Assembly: GCA_012839395.1 (NCBI GenBank)
Contig: DUNJ01000227.1
Coordinates: forward strand, 1-7,401
Direction: 5' to 3'
DNA from: Tepidimicrobium sp.
Lineage (GTDB): Bacteria; Bacillota; Clostridia; Tissierellales; Tepidimicrobiaceae
Length of the DNA stretch: 7,401 nt
Shown here piece after piece: positions 1-5,644 of the stretch. The position numbers and the translations under genes are program-made. How positions within the stretch are numbered: position 1 is the stretch's first letter; the number at the start of each line of letters is the position of its first letter. The notes under the pieces are model-generated. The model did no database searches. It had not been told where the DNA came from and worked only from the letters and a program-made list of their open reading frames with translations.

Positions 1-144
1 ATCTATAACAAGTTCAGCAACCATACAATGGAAGAATTCAATTTCAAGAAGCGAAAACTTCCATTGCATATTCATAAAATTATCTGTAATCGGCTCCCCT
101 CTACAAAACGAACACTCGGAATTACCCTTCGAAGTCTCTGGCAT
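1..144 (-). CDS. Small zinc-ribbon-type protein, N-terminal part (runs off the left edge)
   Basis: This frame opens with ATG at 142-144 and stays open for 48 codons to position 1, so the C-terminus is outside the window. An in-frame TGA lies three codons upstream, which makes this the only usual upstream start. A GGAGG lies about 12 nt upstream, slightly far. It overlaps the end of the upstream gene by 23 bp. A CSFC pair at residues 11-14 resembles the CVFC and CNFC N-terminal pairs of the zinc-ribbon proteins at 662-907 and 2605-2823, which carry a second CPMCG pair 42-47 residues later. That second pair would fall beyond the edge here. Metal binding is inferred from the cysteines and the cellular role is unknown. 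Being a real gene is likely but unproven because it is cut. Confidence 0.55.
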   Translation of the reverse strand, partial: MPETSKGNSECSFCRGEPITDNFMNMQWKFSLLEIEFFHCMVAELVID

Positions 145-349
145 AGCTTTTCAAAGCCTCCAACATTACTTCCTCACTATCGAACCTCTGTTTCCCTATG
201 TTCCACCATCTTACAGTTTCAGTTTCCCCAGGCTTAAAAACTACCGTTTTATTTACATGACGGTCATCTAATTTGGCCGTGAAGCGCAACATACGCTCCC
301 CACTCATAAACCTGAAGCCCTCACGTAACTCCCACTGTAACTTAGCCAC
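122..349 (-). CDS. Small hypothetical phage protein
   Basis: I do not recognise this protein of about 75 residues. It is hydrophilic, with many aromatic and charged residues (KLQWELREGF near the N-terminus, VRWWNIGKQRF in the middle), and has no signal peptide, membrane segment or cysteine pair. I prefer the GTG at 347-349 because GAGGTG (356-361) lies 6 nt upstream of it. A GTG at 356-358, three codons earlier, is the alternative and has only an AAGGA about 11 nt away. It follows the gene ending at 377 by a short gap and overlaps the next gene by 23 bp, as expected in a polycistronic phage operon. No function can be assigned. Confidence 0.7.
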   Translation of the reverse strand: MAKLQWELREGFRFMSGERMLRFTAKLDDRHVNKTVVFKPGETETVRWWNIGKQRFDSEEVMLEALKSYARDFEG

Positions 350-376
350 ATAGCGCACCTCGCTCTAAGTCCTTAA

Positions 377-658
377 CTAGTTGACATCGTCCTTCGGCAA
401 ATCAAAAACGCGATTAACGCCATACTTCACACAATCACGGATGAGTCTTGTGTACCCATGGAGTTCCTCCCCTTTACGCTCACCTTTTTCTAATGGCCTG
501 ACCTGCAAATACAAATACGTACCATCTGTATACATAATTGACCCCAATCTTTCCACTTGTTGAGCAAATACCTCATCAGTAGTTATCTCTCGATGAACCT
601 CGACCGACCTAGTAGGCCCATCCCAAATCCCTTTAATTTCATACCTAGTCTTTCGCAT
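377..658 (-). CDS. Hypothetical phage protein, 93 residues
   Basis: I do not recognise the family. The protein starts MRKTRYEIKGIWDGPTRS and has a beta-rich central stretch (IMYTDGTYLYLQVRPLEKG, about residues 41-59) followed by a basic region that looks helical. There are no membrane segments and a single cysteine. The ATG at 656-658 has GGGAG six nt upstream and begins 3 nt after the stop of the zinc-ribbon gene at 662-907, so the two are probably translated from one message. Real-gene status rests on the ribosome site, tight packing and protein-like composition. A function is not inferable. Confidence 0.75.
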   Translation of the reverse strand: MRKTRYEIKGIWDGPTRSVEVHREITTDEVFAQQVERLGSIMYTDGTYLYLQVRPLEKGERKGEELHGYTRLIRDCVKYGVNRVFDLPKDDVN

Positions 659-661
659 TTT

Positions 662-907
662 TTACTCCCTTCGTAAACGGTTTAATGTCAAAACGCTCTT
701 CGCGTGTCCGTCAAGGTTAAAGGAGTCACCATCCACCCTCAACTTTTGACCACACATGGGACAGTTGTTGATTGGTAGCGTTCTTCGCAAAGGAGAAAAG
801 CCGTGATTGAATGATAGCCAAGCCTTTCCCTCACGGTGTACCAAGTGCCACTCGTCAAGCAAACCATCCAGTTCTACATGCTCATCGCTACAAAATACAC
901 ATGGCAT
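662..907 (-). CDS. Small zinc-ribbon-type protein (CxFC ... CPMCG)
   Basis: Eighty-one residues with two cysteine pairs: CVFC at residues 3-6 and CPMCG at 49-53. This spacing is typical of a small four-cysteine zinc ribbon, so it probably binds one zinc ion and stays cytoplasmic. The layout matches the protein at 2605-2823 (CNFC at 3-6, CPMCG at 54-58) and probably the cut gene at the left edge, so these look like paralogs. The ATG at 905-907 lies 3 nt after the preceding stop, with an AGGA-type ribosome site within the end of that gene. Such proteins are common in phage accessory regions, usually without known function. DNA, RNA or protein binding are all possible. Confidence 0.8.
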   Translation of the reverse strand: MPCVFCSDEHVELDGLLDEWHLVHREGKAWLSFNHGFSPLRRTLPINNCPMCGQKLRVDGDSFNLDGHAKSVLTLNRLRRE

Positions 908-910
908 ACA

Positions 911-1435
911 TTACACATCCTGTCGTCTAGTTTCTAGAGAAAACAAATCAGGAACCACCTCGGAAATCTCCCATCCTTCGATATAATGTCGCTCCCGCCC
1001 TTCTTTATAGTCATACCACGGATTTTCACTCACAGAGTTGTGATAGAACCCCACGGCAAATGCCCCATCTTTAAATACTTTGTCCATAGCATCAGCTATG
1101 GCATCAAGGTGAACAACCCCCTTTGACGGGTGCCTTTTTACGAACTTTCGCATCGCATCAGCAACACGCTTACCATTTTTTGCAAGCACATACACCCCAT
1201 CATAGGTAATGGCTTGACAAATACGGTCACTATCAGAGATATCTTTCCGTTCATGGAGCGTCCAAAATTCGTCACCTTCATGTTCCCACTTCAGCAACCA
1301 ATCTGCGCCTTCCCAGTCTAAATAATGTTGCATGTTCATCCAAATATAGACGGCTCCACCCCATGCGTTCTGGAAATGGATGTACTCGCCTTGTGTACCA
1401 TCTTCATTGAATGGAATTAGAGCAGCATAACTCAT
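911..1435 (-). CDS. Hypothetical phage protein, 174 residues
   Basis: This is one of the longer unrecognised proteins here. It is soluble and acidic, and rich in tryptophan and other aromatics (AWGGAVYIWMNMQHYLDW, about residues 24-41). The middle part (ICQAITYDGVYVLAKNGKR) reads as beta-strands followed by an amphipathic helix. The C-terminal third contains HNSVSENPWYDY and a WEISEVVPDLFSL stretch. There is no signal peptide, membrane span or cysteine pair. The ATG at 1433-1435 has a GGTGG-like ribosome site about six nt upstream. It sits between the two-module fusion gene and a zinc-ribbon gene, with a 3-nt gap to the latter. I have no functional hypothesis. Confidence 0.8.
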   Translation of the reverse strand: MSYAALIPFNEDGTQGEYIHFQNAWGGAVYIWMNMQHYLDWEGADWLLKWEHEGDEFWTLHERKDISDSDRICQAITYDGVYVLAKNGKRVADAMRKFVKRHPSKGVVHLDAIADAMDKVFKDGAFAVGFYHNSVSENPWYDYKEGRERHYIEGWEISEVVPDLFSLETRRQDV

Positions 1436-1490
1436 AATTCACCACCCTACTCTTTAACTGCGTAATGCACTATTTCGCCGCCATCATCAT

Positions 1491-1940
1491 CTATCTCTCA
1501 TCAATTACAACCAGAGCGGTCATGGGCCCACGATAGAACGTCCTTGTGTCACCGTCTCTTATCTCAAGGCTATTCACAGCGCCAATTCTATACGAGAGCA
1601 CATTCTCTCTCGCCATTAACTCATCGACTAGGTTCTCGGTACTCTTGCTTGGTGTTGGTGGTTTTTCACTAATTAATTCATACTCCCTTTCGAGAGCCTC
1701 TCGACTATAGTAAACACGAAAATTATTTATACTATCACATACAATATAATCACCCTCATGAAGGGGTTGAGATTGGTCGTTAGTCCAGAGTACATGAGTA
1801 CCATCCTTATCGCACGTCAAGGATATTTTCACAGACGTAAAAAGTGTCTTATTTTCACGAATAAACGATAATACTTGCGGTATCTCATTTTCACTAAACC
1901 GAATTGCTTTAGCCTCGGTCATCTTTCTACATAACAACAT
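1491..1940 (-). CDS. Phage protein joining a GDYIV-type domain to a BC1881-like domain
   Basis: Residues 5-90 follow the pattern of a very common small phage protein: an RKxxxxAxxF start (RKMTEAKAIRF), a short helix, then GDYIVCDSINNFRVY at 63-77 and a final REALEREYELI, corresponding to the usual GDWIIKGxxGEFYPC ... FExxYE. After a Pro/Ser-rich linker (93-100), residues 101-148 (TENLVDELMARENVLSYRIG ... GPMTALVVID) resemble the BC1881-family module, normally a separate protein of about 50-60 residues. The ATG at 1938-1940 has AGGAGGT (1951-1957) ten nt upstream. Both assignments are pattern recognition without an alignment, and neither module has a known biochemical role. Both are usually separate accessory genes, so the fusion is the odd feature. 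Confidence 0.8.
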   Translation of the reverse strand: MLLCRKMTEAKAIRFSENEIPQVLSFIRENKTLFTSVKISLTCDKDGTHVLWTNDQSQPLHEGDYIVCDSINNFRVYYSREALEREYELISEKPPTPSKSTENLVDELMARENVLSYRIGAVNSLEIRDGDTRTFYRGPMTALVVIDER

Positions 1941-2019
1941 GTGGTCAATTACCTCCTGTCACCGTTTTTTCAAGCTCATGGCTCACGCTTTTTCCCGCAA
2001 ACCACGAATGGCATACCCC

Positions 2020-2247
2020 CTAGCTAGTTAATTGTTTTATTAACTTTGGGATTTCTTTTTGTACAGCCTTAAGAACGGCCACTACCCGCCCCAACTCTTC
2101 CGAATAGAAATCATCTGGATGGCATTTGGCTACTGCTTTTCTCCTATTCCCGTCCACACCGCGATAAAAAACAATTGTTGCCGGACCGTTATAAATTACA
2201 TCCTCCACGTCGATTGTAAAATTTGGATAATCTGTTATTTTGACCAT
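2020..2247 (-). CDS. Small phage protein of the KCHPDD type
   Basis: A 75-residue protein with a central AVAKCHPDDFYSEELGR motif (about residues 38-54), preceded by a short beta-rich part (ATIVFYRG) and followed by a helix (VVAVLKAVQKEIPKLIKQL). The 'KCHPxDxxxxExG' signature is widespread among small phage proteins in Gram-positive hosts, which I recognise by sequence, but no function is established. The ATG at 2245-2247 has a textbook AAGGAGG (2255-2261) seven nt upstream, overlapping the stop of the preceding gene. The stop is TAG, and the same frame then stays open for 24 more codons to a TGA at 1945-1947 (see findings). The gene itself is secure. Confidence 0.82.
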   Translation of the reverse strand: MVKITDYPNFTIDVEDVIYNGPATIVFYRGVDGNRRKAVAKCHPDDFYSEELGRVVAVLKAVQKEIPKLIKQLTS

Positions 2248-2259
2248 CAGTTTTCCTCC

Positions 2260-2598
2260 TTATGGTTCGTCTATATAAATGAATATCGCCTTTTCCCACT
2301 CCATCCTTTTGACCAGGGTCTTCGCATCTTCGTTAGACACGTCTCTATTCTCGGAAATAGACATATCGTATATTACGTCATCTATCAGGTCATCCCGTTC
2401 GTCGTCGAGATAAATCCGCCGACCCCACTCAGTAAACTCATGTATTCGTACCTTACTTATACGTCCTAAATCCCAAACCCATTGACCGGTATGAACGTCA
2501 CCGTTAACCATAACCATAACTTGCATCGGCTCTTTTATCACAGCGTTCTCTATCAATAACTGCCCCAATTCTTTCTGTAACTGTCTTTGTTTATCCAT
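2260..2598 (-). CDS. Hypothetical acidic phage protein, 112 residues
   Basis: I do not recognise the family. The N-terminus is helical and polar (MDKQRQLQKELGQLLIENA). It is followed by a probable beta-strand pair (QVMVMVNGDVHTGQWVWDLG, about 26-45). An acidic segment (LDDERDDLIDDVIYDM, about 64-79) comes next, and the C-terminus ends in a hydrophobic strand (KAIFIYIDEP). There is no membrane span or metal motif. The ATG at 2596-2598 has GAGGTG nine nt upstream, inside the last codons of the zinc-ribbon gene at 2605-2823, and its own stop overlaps the ribosome site of the next gene. This coupling supports a real gene in the operon. Function unknown. Confidence 0.78.
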   Translation of the reverse strand: MDKQRQLQKELGQLLIENAVIKEPMQVMVMVNGDVHTGQWVWDLGRISKVRIHEFTEWGRRIYLDDERDDLIDDVIYDMSISENRDVSNEDAKTLVKRMEWEKAIFIYIDEP

Positions 2599-2604
2599 CC
2601 AAAA

Positions 2605-2823
2605 TCACACCTCGTCAATGACATCTTCTGCACTACCGCCCAACCACTCCCCGCACATCGGGCAGAAAATAATATCAATAGACGTTCCCGAGAACCCAAT
2701 ATCATAATAAACATCAATTTTTAAATCAGCATACATATCGTGTCTTTCAACACTCAGTGCCCACTCTTCACCCTCGTTTTCATATATAACGGTGGGAACA
2801 CCGTTGCAGAAATTGCATGCCAT
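2605..2823 (-). CDS. Small zinc-ribbon-type protein (CNFC ... CPMCG)
   Basis: Seventy-two residues from ATG at 2821-2823, with CNFC at residues 3-6 and CPMCGEW at 54-60, a probable one-zinc ribbon. I chose this start over one 13 codons earlier (2862) for three reasons: it puts the first cysteine pair at residues 3-6 as in the paralog at 662-907, a G-rich ribosome site (GGGGGT) lies just upstream, and the earlier start would run far into the preceding gene. The gap to that gene's TAG is 5 nt. The segment between the pairs is beta-rich and acidic (EEWALSVERHDM, LKIDVYYDIGF). It is likely a cytoplasmic accessory protein of unknown role. Confidence 0.8.
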   Translation of the reverse strand: MACNFCNGVPTVIYENEGEEWALSVERHDMYADLKIDVYYDIGFSGTSIDIIFCPMCGEWLGGSAEDVIDEV

Positions 2824-2828
2824 AATCT

Positions 2829-3143
2829 CTACCCCCACGTTCGATGCCGCTCCGCCACCCACTCTATACCGTCATATTCTTCAATCTCCCACTCAACGCC
2901 ATCCGGAATTTCCACCACTTCCAGGTTTGCCAGTCCGCCACTTGCCCCTTCGCTACCTAGTTCCTCGACTACGGCGACCAATCTTGGGTCATTACGCGGT
3001 ATGCCGTCTACAGGAATATAGAAATCAAAACCCTGCGCGGACTCATCATCTAAACCCATGTTCACACCCAGCTCTTCCAAGCGCTCAGCCGCTTTTCTCG
3101 ACAAACCGAAACCACCGTAGCATTTGTTAATGACTATTTTCAA
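2829..3143 (-). CDS. Conserved phage protein of the CYGGFGLS type
   Basis: The N-terminus (VINKCYGGFGLSRKAAERL) and C-terminus (VEWEIEEYDGIEWVAERHRTW) match a protein I recognise as recurring in many phages and some bacteria, always near 90-110 residues and without established function. The middle holds the usual 'IPRNDPRLVAVVEELG' segment (about 48-63) that precedes a Gly/Ala-rich turn in this family. The start is TTG at 3141-3143, with AGGGGG seven nt upstream. No closer ATG exists, and the family begins MKIVIN, so this start fits. It is soluble and acidic, lying 5 nt before the next gene. Recognition of the family is firm but its role is unknown. Confidence 0.88.
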   Translation of the reverse strand: MKIVINKCYGGFGLSRKAAERLEELGVNMGLDDESAQGFDFYIPVDGIPRNDPRLVAVVEELGSEGASGGLANLEVVEIPDGVEWEIEEYDGIEWVAERHRTWG

Positions 3144-3158
3144 TACTTCACCCCCTTT

Positions 3159-3398
3159 TCAGAGCAGACTGTTCCATTTACTTATGTCTATGACGTCTTG
3201 CTCTATGGTGGTTATACGCCCAAGCATTTTGGCTACTAGCTTCTCTAATTCATTGACGCGACAATCTATGTGCCTCGACGTAACGTTCTCATCAGTAATA
3301 CTCTCAATTGTTCCACAACCATATTCCACCCAGCCCCAAATTTCATCAACGTAACCGTATGCTCCACAAAATGGACATCGGGCACTGTTATTAGTCAT
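3159..3398 (-). CDS. Zinc-finger-like phage protein with C-terminal coiled coil
   Basis: Seventy-nine residues from ATG at 3396-3398. Cysteines at 8, 11 (CPFCGA), 28 (YGCGT) and 46 (HIDC) could ligate one zinc. The pattern 'CPFCGA...VEYGCGT...R..DCR..EL' resembles a recurrent phage zinc-finger protein. Residues 47-70 (RVNELEKLVAKMLGRITTIE) form a predicted helix with heptad-like hydrophobics, suggesting dimerisation. A GTG at 3417-3419 would add seven residues (KKRGGS...), but those codons are the G-rich ribosome site (seven G at 3403-3409) of the ATG, so I take the ATG, despite a short 4-nt spacer. Function is unknown; nucleic-acid binding is only a guess. Confidence 0.75.
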   Translation of the reverse strand: MTNNSARCPFCGAYGYVDEIWGWVEYGCGTIESITDENVTSRHIDCRVNELEKLVAKMLGRITTIEQDVIDISKWNSLL

Positions 3399-3418
3399 AC
3401 TACCCCCCCTTTTTTTCA

Positions 3419-3564
3419 CTAGATGTCGTCTCCGTCATCCCACTTAGCGGTCACATCAACTGCAAAGAATATCGTTAGTGCAAACCCTAATAAATACCAC
3501 GCCAGCAAAGGGCCGGTAATAATAACAATTCCCCCTTTTGAATAGTGAGCAACGCTCTAATCAT
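3419..3564 (-). CDS. Small single-span membrane protein, candidate -1 frameshift or non-AUG start
   Basis: A 37-codon open stretch (3532 down to a TAG at 3419-3421) encodes a clear membrane helix (IVIITGPLLAWYLLGFALTI) followed by an acidic tail (KWDDGDDI), but it has no ATG, GTG or TTG in a useful place. An ATG at 3562-3564, directly abutting the TGA of the preceding gene, opens another frame (MIRALLTIQKG), which reaches AAAGGGG at 3532-3538 in the A_AAG_GGG phase. A -1 slip there would join the two frames into a 48-residue protein. Alternatives are an ATT start (3521-3523, seven nt after GGGGG), a one-base sequencing error in the G5 run, or a decayed gene. The membrane helix looks real; how it is expressed is uncertain. 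Confidence 0.5.
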
Positions 3565-3939
3565 TCATCCAACGGAAATGATATCTGCTGCAACTCCAAA
3601 CATTACAACACCAGGGGTCGGGATATTCACATGCGACTTATCAAAGTCCCCAAAAAACGATACGCTCTTTATGTTCCGCATCAAGGAGCGCAAATGCCAG
3701 AACAAAACAGCGACACCTATGTACCACAACCAAGAGAAAGGTACTAAAACCAAAGCCCAGGACACCCAGAATGCTACAACGGCATCCTTTGCAATAAACA
3801 ATACAATTACCAAACTAACTAATTGTGGCCTCAATCTAGCACTAGCCTCAATCATATCAAGAGTATCTATATAGTCTTCGTACGACATATTGAGCAATCT
3901 AATACTCTGCAAAATCGATGCTATTTCACAAAACACCAC
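3565..3939 (-). CDS. Small integral membrane protein
   Basis: Up to 124 residues with two strongly hydrophobic segments at about 40-58 (LVSLVIVLFIAKDAVVAFW) and 60-81 (SWALVLVPFSWLWYIGVAVLF), separated by a short charged turn, and a weaker hydrophobic C-terminal stretch (GVVMFGVAADIISVG). It should sit in the cytoplasmic membrane. The start is doubtful. The GTG at 3937-3939 has little ribosome-site support, while a strong AGGGGGG lies at the end of the methyltransferase gene. The frame is open and hydrophobic upstream (VNLGYYALGLG) to a TAG at 3985-3987, but without a standard start codon. Its TGA abuts the next ATG. I do not recognise the family. A role in membrane or lysis-related functions cannot be told from this. 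Confidence 0.65.
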   Translation of the reverse strand: MVFCEIASILQSIRLLNMSYEDYIDTLDMIEASARLRPQLVSLVIVLFIAKDAVVAFWVSWALVLVPFSWLWYIGVAVLFWHLRSLMRNIKSVSFFGDFDKSHVNIPTPGVVMFGVAADIISVG

Positions 3940-3976
3940 ACCTAATCCGAGTGCATAATAGCCAAGATTTACTGCG

Positions 3977-4867
3977 TTACCCCCCTACACCAAGAAGTCG
4001 CCTCTCCGCCAAATCACAATACTCTTCCATAATCTCATAGCCCACATAGGGTCTCCCATTCAGCTTAGCCGCCAAGCAAGTGGTGCCAGAGCCACAAAAT
4101 GGGTCTAAAATAACATCATCTACGTAGGAGTATGACCGAATCACCCGACTAGCTAGCTCAACCGGGAAAGGTGCCGGATGTCCGATTTTCTTAGCGGATT
4201 CGGGCATTACTTCCCATATAGAGAGCGTGTTAGACATAAACTCGTCTCTAGAAATATCGGACTCTCCCTTATCGGGTCTGCTAAAATCATCCTTCGCAAA
4301 AACTAGAAGGTACTCATGAATGTCTCTTATCCGAGGCGCTCTGGCGGACATCCAGCTACCCCAAGCGCAAGAGTTATTGGCCCCTTTGGCCTTCTGCCAA
4401 ATAATCTCACCGGCAGGCTGGAACTCCAGCACTCCATGAATAAGATAAAAATAGGCGGTCATCGGTATATACGGTTTTCTCCCTAGGTTGGCAATGTTAA
4501 TTACATAGCGACCACCTGGTTTTAGAACTCTATATACCTCGGAGCCAACCCGACACATCAAGAGAAGGTAATCCATTAAATCCAAATTTTGGTCGTATTC
4601 TTTACCGACATTATACGGAGGTGAGGTAAAAACTAGCCCCACGCTTTCATCCGGTATCTCGCCCATTCTTTCCGATGTACTTCTGTAAATCTGGTTGGTC
4701 CACTCACCTAAATCTCTTTGAGGAACCGTCCTTTTAGTAGACTTAATCCTCTCTAGGAGCTTGAAAAACGTGGCCGTCAGACCGGGCGTGTACAGGCCCG
4801 AATTATAGAACTCGGACGAATCGTGAGACTCTCGTTTCCCCGTACCGAACCTAGATGTTTTAGACAA
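3977..4867 (-). CDS. Beta-class site-specific DNA methyltransferase (N4-cytosine or N6-adenine)
   Basis: It transfers a methyl group from S-adenosylmethionine to an exocyclic amino group in DNA. The catalytic motif IV is TSPPYNVGKEY (residues 81-91) and the AdoMet-binding motif I is DPFCGSGTT (255-263), preceded by HPAPFPVEL (230-238). Motif IV before motif I is the beta-class order. The serine in TSPPY is commonly seen in N4-cytosine enzymes but does not exclude N6-adenine. At 296 residues it is full length for a stand-alone enzyme. The start is TTG at 4865-4867, about nine nt after GGGAGGG, and gives an N-terminus (SRFGTGKRESHDSSEFYNS) typical of the family. No restriction partner is adjacent, so it is probably an orphan phage enzyme protecting phage DNA. 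The recognition sequence cannot be read from the protein. Confidence 0.93.
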   Translation of the reverse strand: MSKTSRFGTGKRESHDSSEFYNSGLYTPGLTATFFKLLERIKSTKRTVPQRDLGEWTNQIYRSTSERMGEIPDESVGLVFTSPPYNVGKEYDQNLDLMDYLLLMCRVGSEVYRVLKPGGRYVINIANLGRKPYIPMTAYFYLIHGVLEFQPAGEIIWQKAKGANNSCAWGSWMSARAPRIRDIHEYLLVFAKDDFSRPDKGESDISRDEFMSNTLSIWEVMPESAKKIGHPAPFPVELASRVIRSYSYVDDVILDPFCGSGTTCLAAKLNGRPYVGYEIMEEYCDLAERRLLGVGG

Positions 4868-4892
4868 TGATAAATGCCCTCCCCATGCCGGA

Positions 4893-5150
4893 TTATATTA
4901 CTTGCTGGATGATAATTTTTACAGCCAACCATTGTGGATTTAGGAAAATATCCAGGCTAGAAACCACTACAATAAGACCAGCAGCCCAAAGTATCCATCC
5001 AAAAACTGGTGACTCATCTCTGCAATCCCCTGGGGCCGCTTCGTCGATGGCCTTAAACTTCTTGTAGCGATAAATAATCCATGCACCCAGTGCAAAAAAT
5101 ACAGTCGCAACTATAGTCACTCTAACACCCTCGACAAACACTTGTCTCAT
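4893..5150 (-). CDS. Small two-helix membrane protein
   Basis: Eighty-five residues with hydrophobic segments at about 10-27 (RVTIVATVFFALGAWIIY) and 49-69 (VFGWILWAAGLIVVVSSLDIF), separated by a basic then acidic loop (KKFKAIDEAAPGDCRDE). The charge pattern suggests the loop is cytoplasmic. It ends LNPQWLAVKIIIQQVI. Small two-span proteins of this form are common in phages, with unknown role. The ATG at 5148-5150 lacks a ribosome site, while a purine-rich AAGGGATAGGGG lies 25 nt upstream. The frame is open above the ATG and reads ISFLWPLA, so translation may begin earlier at a non-AUG codon such as CTG or ATA. It lies 25 nt before the methyltransferase start. The gene is probable; the start is uncertain. 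Confidence 0.75.
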   Translation of the reverse strand: MRQVFVEGVRVTIVATVFFALGAWIIYRYKKFKAIDEAAPGDCRDESPVFGWILWAAGLIVVVSSLDIFLNPQWLAVKIIIQQVI

Positions 5151-5194
5151 AGCCAGAGGCCACAGAAATGATATTCCCCTATCCCTTCGCTCGC

Positions 5195-5644
5195 TTACTT
5201 GCCGGTAGACCCAAATCCACCCATGCGGTCATTTGCGGAGTTACAGTTGCTCGCCTCTAAATACTTCTGAAACATCCCTTGAGCTATCTTGTCTCCTTTG
5301 TCGAAGATGACCACTTTGCTACTTCGGTTCCACAAGCAAATTCCAATATTACCTTCGTTATCTGGATTGTTGTAGTAATCGGCATCTATCCATCCTACAG
5401 TGTTTGCCAGCATTAGGCCCAGCTTGGTTCCGCCCGATGACCTAACATTAACTATAAAGACCTCGTCTGGTTGCATATACGCTTTAACGTTCGTCCAAAT
5501 TAAGTCGGTCCCACCCGCGGGAATATATACTATTCTCGGAGTGAAAAGGTCGTATGCACAAGCGTTCTTTGTTGCTCTCAAGGGCATAAACACCCTGTTA
5601 CTATGAATTCTGTTTTTCTCGCTTATAGGCTCAAAGTATCGCAA
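5195..5644 (-). CDS. dut: dUTP diphosphatase (dUTPase)
   Basis: It hydrolyses dUTP to dUMP and pyrophosphate, keeping uracil out of DNA and supplying dUMP for thymidylate synthesis. All five motifs of the homotrimeric family can be seen in 149 residues: ACAYDLF (28-34), VRSSGGTKLG (67-76), NTVGWIDADYYN (81-92, with the catalytic Asp), KGDKIAQGMF (116-125) and RMGGFGSTG (140-148), the flexible C-terminal arm that closes the active site. A small insertion (NPDNEGN) follows motif 3. The start is TTG at 5642-5644, with AAGGAG (5654-5659) nine nt upstream, and the gene overlaps the dUTPase-like gene by 22 bp. The pairing of a complete enzyme with a degenerate fold partner is unusual. The assignment is secure. 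Confidence 0.95.
   Translation of the reverse strand: MRYFEPISEKNRIHSNRVFMPLRATKNACAYDLFTPRIVYIPAGGTDLIWTNVKAYMQPDEVFIVNVRSSGGTKLGLMLANTVGWIDADYYNNPDNEGNIGICLWNRSSKVVIFDKGDKIAQGMFQKYLEASNCNSANDRMGGFGSTGK

Noticed and set aside
1436..1490. Fifteen-codon open stretch ending KE before a TAG in the gap before the 911-1435 gene
   Set aside because: It has no start codon and is directly preceded by TGA, so it is either chance or too decayed to call.
1980..2017. Twelve-codon mini-ORF (MPFVVCGKKREP) preceded by a G run
   Set aside because: It is too short to support, with a ribosome-like G run nearly touching the ATG, and it falls within the possible read-through frame of the preceding gene.
2605..2862. 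Longer start for the CNFC zinc-ribbon gene at 2862
   Set aside because: The first 13 codons overlap the preceding gene, and the internal ATG matches the paralog's N-terminus and ribosome-site position.
2059..3130. Plus-strand open frames of up to 136 codons (2059-2469, 2740-3021, 2792-3130)
   Set aside because: They lie antisense to well-supported minus-strand genes, lack ribosome sites, and have low-complexity, His/Pro/Ser-rich compositions typical of shadow frames.
3538..3874. Plus-strand frames opposite the membrane protein gene
   Set aside because: They mirror the minus-strand gene, have no recognisable motif, and all neighbours are on the minus strand.
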